Positions 60,461-64,000 of a stretch of DNA of 64,000 bases are shown here, one piece after another; the first letter of the stretch is position 1, and each line of letters opens with the position of its first letter. Origin of the DNA: UBA1422 sp041859095. GTDB taxonomy: Bacteria > Bacillota > Clostridia > Peptostreptococcales > Anaerovoracaceae. Where the stretch lies: positions 62,001-126,000 of the forward strand of contig JBHEKY010000027.1 of assembly GCA_041859095.1 (NCBI GenBank), in the 5' to 3' direction. The position numbers and the translations under genes were made by a program. The notes beneath the pieces were generated by a model. It had not been told where the DNA came from. It did not search any database and was given only the letters and a program-made list of their open reading frames with translations.

Positions 60461-61281
60461 CCATCAAACTGATTGCTCTGGATATAGACGGAACTACACT
60501 GATGTCCGACGGCAGCCTTTCACAAAGAAATAGGCAAGCTCTCATCAGGTCCACACAAAGCGGTATTCATGTGGTAATCGCCACGGGCAGATGCTATGAC
60601 GCCTTGCCCGAACAATTAACTGCGATCAAAGGCATCCGCTATGCCCTGACTTCAAACGGAGCGCAGACAAAGGATTTGCACTCAGGAGAAACACTAGAGG
60701 GCAACTATCTGACAGCTCAAGCGGTAGCTGACTCGGCAAAAATGCTTCGCTCCCAGGCCGGGTTTATGGTGGAGATTTTTACCGATGGCAAAGCCTATAT
60801 GGACAAATTCCACTATGACGGCGTTTGCTCCGGAGAAATTTCCTGGCGGAGTCGGAACTATGTTCGCGAAACCAGAAGCCCGGTGGAGGACGTGTTGGAT
60901 TTTATGTTGCAACACCAAAACACCATCGAGAACATCAATATCTTTTTTGAGAACCTGTCGGACAAAGATAGGCTCAAACCCCATCTGGACCTTCTAAACA
61001 ACGTGACCATTACCTCATCCTTCGACAATAACTGGGAAATTGGCGGCGCAAACACCAACAAAGGCGCAGCACTCCAAAGCCTGGCGAGGATGCTTAATAT
61101 CAAGAAGGAAGAAATACTTGCCTGTGGGGACAGCCCCAATGACGAGGAAATGCTCAAGGTTGCAGGAATGCCTGTGGCTGTGGGCAACGCAAAAGAGAGT
61201 GTGCGCCGGTTGGCAGTCCATATTGTCGCAGAAAATGACCTGGACGGCGTCGCAGAAGCCATTGAAAAGTTTGCTTTATAA
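60457..61281 (+). CDS. Cof-type HAD-IIB phosphatase
   Basis: A 274-residue haloacid-dehalogenase-fold phosphatase. Motif I is ALDIDGTTL, motif II is VIATGR, the lysine of motif III is in NTNKGAALQ and motif IV is ACGDSPNDEEML. The cap is the C2b type. Such enzymes dephosphorylate sugar phosphates or flavin mononucleotides with broad specificity. It is coupled to the MBL gene (ATGA overlap). Confidence 0.95.
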   Translation: MTIKLIALDIDGTTLMSDGSLSQRNRQALIRSTQSGIHVVIATGRCYDALPEQLTAIKGIRYALTSNGAQTKDLHSGETLEGNYLTAQAVADSAKMLRSQAGFMVEIFTDGKAYMDKFHYDGVCSGEISWRSRNYVRETRSPVEDVLDFMLQHQNTIENINIFFENLSDKDRLKPHLDLLNNVTITSSFDNNWEIGGANTNKGAALQSLARMLNIKKEEILACGDSPNDEEMLKVAGMPVAVGNAKESVRRLAVHIVAENDLDGVAEAIEKFAL

Positions 61282-61284
61282 TCC

Positions 61285-61313
61285 TTGACATTGACAAACC
61301 CTTAATGTATTAT
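61285..61313 (+). promoter_or_regulatory. Sigma-A type promoter for the ribosomal/secE cluster
   Basis: TTGACA (61285-61290) and TATTAT (61308-61313) are 17 bases apart; a second overlapping TTGACA is at 61291. It lies 48 bases before rpmG. Confidence 0.75.
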
Positions 61314-61360
61314 TATCAAGCGACTTTATGTGATTTTTTAAGTTACGGAGGAATAGATCA

Positions 61361-61510
61361 ATGAGAGTGAGAGTGACATTGGCTTGCACAGAGTGCAAAC
61401 AAAGAAACTACAACACCGTCAAAAACAAGAAGAACGACCCTGACAGAATGGAATTTCAGAAATACTGCAAATTCTGCAAAAAACAGACTCTTCACAAAGA
61501 AACCAAGTAA
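61361..61510 (+). CDS. rpmG: 50S ribosomal protein L33, zinc-binding form
   Basis: A 49-residue ribosomal protein with two CxxC pairs (ACTEC and YCKFCKK), the zinc-binding C+ form. The opening MRVRVTLACTECKQRNY is standard. It is short but has GGAGG at the right distance, a promoter upstream and secE directly after, the usual arrangement. Confidence 0.96.
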   Translation: MRVRVTLACTECKQRNYNTVKNKKNDPDRMEFQKYCKFCKKQTLHKETK

Positions 61511-61521
61511 GGAGTGCGAAG

Positions 61522-61797
61522 ATGGCAAGGGACAAGAACAATACCAAAGAAGCCCCCAAAAAAGCTTCGAGACTGGCTCGGGCAGCAAATGCGCCTAAGC
61601 GAGAACGAAGAAGCCTGAAAGAGTATTTCAAGGGTGTCCGGCTGGAAATGAAAAAAGTTGTCTGGCCAACCCGCAAAGAGCTTAGCTCATACACAGCCGT
61701 TGTGCTTGTGGCATGTGCATTCTTTGCTTTGGCATTCTGGATCATCGACAGTGGTTTCCTGGCGGCCCTAAAGGGACTTCTGGGAATCACCATGTAA
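61522..61797 (+). CDS. secE: Preprotein translocase subunit SecE
   Basis: A 91-residue Sec subunit with a basic N-terminal tail, the conserved amphipathic segment KEYFKGVRLEMKKVVWPTRKEL and one C-terminal membrane helix. It starts 11 bases after rpmG and is followed by nusG. Confidence 0.97.
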   Translation: MARDKNNTKEAPKKASRLARAANAPKRERRSLKEYFKGVRLEMKKVVWPTRKELSSYTAVVLVACAFFALAFWIIDSGFLAALKGLLGITM

Positions 61798-61807
61798 GAG
61801 GAACAAA

Positions 61808-62380
61808 ATGACTGAAAACGAAAACAACACTGCGGTTATTTTTGAAGGCGAAGGCCTTCGAGGCGACGGCACGCCGAAATGGTATGTAGTACATACTTAT
61901 TCCGGCCACGAAAACAAAGTGAAAGCCAATATTGAGAAACTGGTTGAAAGCAGAGGTATGCAGGATCTGGTTCTCAGCGTTGTTGTGCCCACTGAAGACA
62001 AAGCCGAACCGAAAGATGGCCGTATGGTAATCAAAACCAGAAAAATGTTTCCTGGCTACGTCATCGTTAAGATGATTGTCACCAACGAATCCTGGTATCT
62101 GGTCAGAAACACCCAAGGTGTCACTGGATTTGTCGGACATGGTTCGAACCCGGTGCCTCTTACCGTGGAAGAAGTCAGAAGGATGGGGATTGAGAAAGTT
62201 CATGTTGAACTGAATCTTCACGCCGGAGACAGCATCAAAGTTATCAATGGACCTTTCGAGAGCTTTATGGGCGTCGTAGAAGAGGTTCATGAAGATAAAG
62301 AAACCGTTCGTGCAAAAATTTCCATGTTTGGCAGGGATACCCCCGTTGAACTGGAGTTTGCTCAGATTGACAAAATCTAA
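61808..62380 (+). CDS. nusG: Transcription termination/antitermination protein NusG
   Basis: A 190-residue NusG with an N-terminal NGN domain (KWYVVHTYSGHENKVKANIE, FPGYVIVKM, TGFVGHG) and a C-terminal KOW domain (VINGPFESFMGVVEEV). It couples RNA polymerase to Rho or the ribosome. The first 18 residues form an acidic extension (TENENNTAVIFEGEGLRG) longer than in Bacillus. It begins 10 bases after secE. Confidence 0.97.
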   Translation: MTENENNTAVIFEGEGLRGDGTPKWYVVHTYSGHENKVKANIEKLVESRGMQDLVLSVVVPTEDKAEPKDGRMVIKTRKMFPGYVIVKMIVTNESWYLVRNTQGVTGFVGHGSNPVPLTVEEVRRMGIEKVHVELNLHAGDSIKVINGPFESFMGVVEEVHEDKETVRAKISMFGRDTPVELEFAQIDKI

Positions 62381-62447
62381 CGGACAATAATCTAACATTA
62401 TAACCCCAACAGTACAAACCCGAATATTAAGGAAAGGAGGCACATCC

Positions 62448-62873
62448 ATGGCAAAAAAGGTAACGGGCTTTATCAAATTACAAATTCCGGCTGGCGGCGC
62501 AACACCTGCACCTCCCGTAGGACCGGCCCTCGGACAAAAGAGCGTGAACATTATGGATTTCTGTAAACAGTTCAACGCCAAAACCCAGGACCAAAACGGA
62601 ATGATTATCCCCGTGGTCATCACAGTATATGCAGATAAGTCCTTCACATTCGTGTGCAAGACCCCACCTGCAGCAATTTTGCTCAAAAAGGCCGCCGGAC
62701 TTAAGTCCGCATCTGCTGAGCCCAACAAGACAAAAGTGGCCACACTCAACAGAGCCCAATGCGAAGAAATCGCAAAAATCAAGATGCCGGACCTCAACGC
62801 AGCCGATTTGAACTCAGCAACTGAAATGATTATCGGAACCGCAAAGAGCATGGGAATCGTAGTAGAAAACTAG
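62448..62873 (+). CDS. rplK: 50S ribosomal protein L11
   Basis: A 141-residue ribosomal protein. KLQIPAGGATPAPPVGPALGQ opens it (quoted in part) and the RNA-binding C-terminal domain ends DLNSATEMIIGTAKSMGI. It binds 23S rRNA at the GTPase centre. GGAAAGGAGG precedes the ATG. Confidence 0.98.
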   Translation: MAKKVTGFIKLQIPAGGATPAPPVGPALGQKSVNIMDFCKQFNAKTQDQNGMIIPVVITVYADKSFTFVCKTPPAAILLKKAAGLKSASAEPNKTKVATLNRAQCEEIAKIKMPDLNAADLNSATEMIIGTAKSMGIVVEN

Positions 62874-62918
62874 TAGGTGGGAGGCGGAAGCCGTTTATAC
62901 CACAAGGAGGAAATCAAA

Positions 62919-63617
62919 ATGCCAAAAAGAGGCAAAGCTTACGTTGAATCAGCGAAAGAATTTGACAAGACTCAATTATATGATCCCAAAGAAGCCCTGG
63001 AGCTTGCGCTCAAGACTTCAAAGGCCAAGTTCGATGAAACCATCGAAGTACACGTCAAGCTGGGCGTAGACGGACGACATGCCGACCAACAGGTCAGAGG
63101 CGCCATCGTACTGCCCCACGGAACCGGCCGCGTTACTCGCGTACTGGTATTTGCGAAGGGCCCCAAAGCCACTGAAGCAGAACAAGCTGGCGCAGACTTT
63201 GTCGGAGCCGAAGAGCTGGCTACCAAAATCCAAACCGAAAACTGGTTTGATTTCGACGTGGTTGTTGCAACCCCGGACATGATGGGTGTTGTCGGTAGAC
63301 TGGGAAAAGTCCTGGGACCCAAGGGCCTCATGCCAAACCCCAAATCCGGAACCGTAACCATGGACATCGAAAAAGCCCTGGCTGACATCAAGGCCGGTAA
63401 AGTGGAATATCGTTTGGACAAAACAAATATTATCCACAGCAGAATCGGCAAAACATCCTTCGGTATTGACAAAATCTATGACAACTTCGTGGTATTCCTA
63501 GAAGCGGTCATCAAGGCAAAACCGGCGGCTGCAAAAGGCCAGTACCTCAAAAGCGTTGTTGTTTCATCAACCATGGGCCCTGGAATCAAAATCAACCCGG
63601 GCAAGATTGGAAACTAA
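62919..63617 (+). CDS. rplA: 50S ribosomal protein L1
   Basis: A 232-residue L1 protein with the family signature around VGRLGKVLGPKGLMPNPKSGTV and the VDGRHADQQVRGAIVLPHGTG block (each quoted in part). ATG 62919 with AAGGAGG is the correct start; an earlier frame opening at 62877 is spurious. Confidence 0.98.
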   Translation: MPKRGKAYVESAKEFDKTQLYDPKEALELALKTSKAKFDETIEVHVKLGVDGRHADQQVRGAIVLPHGTGRVTRVLVFAKGPKATEAEQAGADFVGAEELATKIQTENWFDFDVVVATPDMMGVVGRLGKVLGPKGLMPNPKSGTVTMDIEKALADIKAGKVEYRLDKTNIIHSRIGKTSFGIDKIYDNFVVFLEAVIKAKPAAAKGQYLKSVVVSSTMGPGIKINPGKIGN

Positions 63618-63639
63618 TCAACCTTTAATACTACAAATG

Positions 63640-63800
63640 AATACGAAACCGTAGACAGCGGGTGGGAAACCTTAATTCCCCGCCGAGGTACAATATATAA
63701 TATTGACCTTGTCTGCCTTTGACCCCACGTCTAAGAAGACAAGGTTGTTTATTGAGTACCGGCATAAGACCGAAGGCATACGGGCCACGGTCAGAAAGGA
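63640..63800 (+). ncRNA. Ribosomal protein L10 leader
   Basis: The 194-base gap between rplA and rplJ holds a structured leader. It has a stem at AGCGGGTGGGAA/TTCCCCGCC around 63658-63685, a long helix pairing ACCTTGTCT with AGACAAGGT around 63707-63745, and a final stem near 63757-63800. In Firmicutes this position carries the L10 leader, to which L10(L12)4 binds to limit rplJL expression. Confidence 0.85.
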
Positions 63801-63811
63801 GAACGCTAATA

Positions 63812-64000
63812 ATGAACGAAATCGTAAGAAAAGCGCATTCAGAAAAACAGGTAATCGTGAATGAAATCAAAGAGAAGCTAGAAAAAGCAAAGTCAGCTGT
63901 TGTAATCGATTATATTGGAATCACAGTAGCTCAGGCAGACGCCATGAGAAAAAAACTGAGAGAGGCCAACATCGACTACACTGTATATAAAAATACTTTG
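63812..64000 (+). CDS. rplJ: 50S ribosomal protein L10, N-terminal part (3' end outside window)
   Basis: The first 63 residues of L10. The segment AKSAVVIDYIGITVAQADAM followed by RKKLREANIDYTVYKNTL is typical (quoted in two parts). AAAGGAGA precedes ATG 63812, and the leader above regulates it. The gene runs off the right edge. Confidence 0.96.
   Translation, partial: MNEIVRKAHSEKQVIVNEIKEKLEKAKSAVVIDYIGITVAQADAMRKKLREANIDYTVYKNTL

Noticed and set aside
61787..62851. A 354-codon open frame antisense to nusG and rplK
   Set aside because: It is a shadow of two highly conserved genes, has no ribosome site and encodes no recognisable protein.
1..64000. tRNA, rRNA, CRISPR array, insertion sequence or prophage
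   Set aside because: Intergenic gaps were read on both strands; none holds a cloverleaf, regularly spaced repeats, or transposase, integrase or phage genes.

Overview
The window is a gene-dense chromosomal stretch of a moderate-GC, strictly anaerobic-looking member of the Firmicutes, most likely class Clostridia. The evidence is: strong AGGAGG-type ribosome sites with several GTG/TTG starts; a tungsten-type aldehyde:ferredoxin oxidoreductase; Rnf membrane subunits; a flavodoxin-reductase/rubredoxin fusion; a K+-dependent membrane pyrophosphatase; an acetyl-CoA thiolase; a CIRCE operator before clpB; and the gap-pgk-tpiA-secG-rnr and rpmG-secE-nusG-rplK-rplA-rplJ orders seen in clostridia. I cannot name the genus. 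No tRNA, rRNA, CRISPR array, insertion sequence or prophage gene was seen, and no gene-free stretch exceeds about 300 bases.

Layout. 1-4336: the 3' end of serS, then a three-gene amino-acid cluster (TIGR00300/ornithine-cyclodeaminase-like protein, aminotransferase, Orn/Lys/Arg decarboxylase-like protein). 4371-9172: a tungsten/molybdenum block with an aldehyde:ferredoxin oxidoreductase, two tiny GG-tailed sulfur carriers, a ThiF/MoeB-like E1 and a MobB-like GTPase, split by an inverted EcsC gene. 9236-13070: a prepilin-peptidase-like protein, an Rnf module with only D, G, E and A, and an ECF transporter S component. 13088-26883: a mixed housekeeping and stress region (patatin, a DNA-repair radical SAM pair, high-molecular-weight rubredoxin, sirtuin, SurE, isochorismatase fold, DUF2156, thiolase, MFS exporter, standalone TrpB, cardiolipin synthase, M50 protease). 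26922-29049: a c-di-GMP-I riboswitch with its own promoter in front of a secreted cell-wall amidase. 29140-31817: CIRCE plus clpB. 31866-35630: aconitase, isocitrate dehydrogenase and a GntR regulator as a minus-strand operon. 35850-39637: an unrecognised acidic protein, a frameshifted DUF5685-like gene, a J-domain protein, a membrane protein and a secreted lysozyme-like protein. 39759-42857: hydantoinase and an NCS1 permease. 43018-46276: nth, a YbaK/ProX deacylase, a SEC-C protein, homoserine dehydrogenase and trmL. 46318-55299: rpoN and the lower-glycolysis operon gap-pgk-tpiA, then secG, hppA and rnr. 55387-59713: a trkA-trkH-trkH potassium operon. 59855-61281: a metallo-hydrolase and a HAD phosphatase. 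61361-64000: the rpmG-secE-nusG-rplK-rplA-rplJ cluster with an L10 leader.

How the parts fit. Aldehyde oxidation would yield reduced ferredoxin, which an Rnf-type complex or the membrane pyrophosphatase partner economy could turn into an ion gradient. However, the Rnf genes here lack the ferredoxin/NADH-facing RnfB and RnfC, and RnfG has lost the threonine normally carrying covalent FMN. That incomplete, motif-degenerate Rnf module beside a cofactor-assembly block is the most unusual system in the window. The riboswitch-amidase unit links the second messenger c-di-GMP to wall remodelling. Start codons were chosen from ribosome-site spacing and family N-termini.
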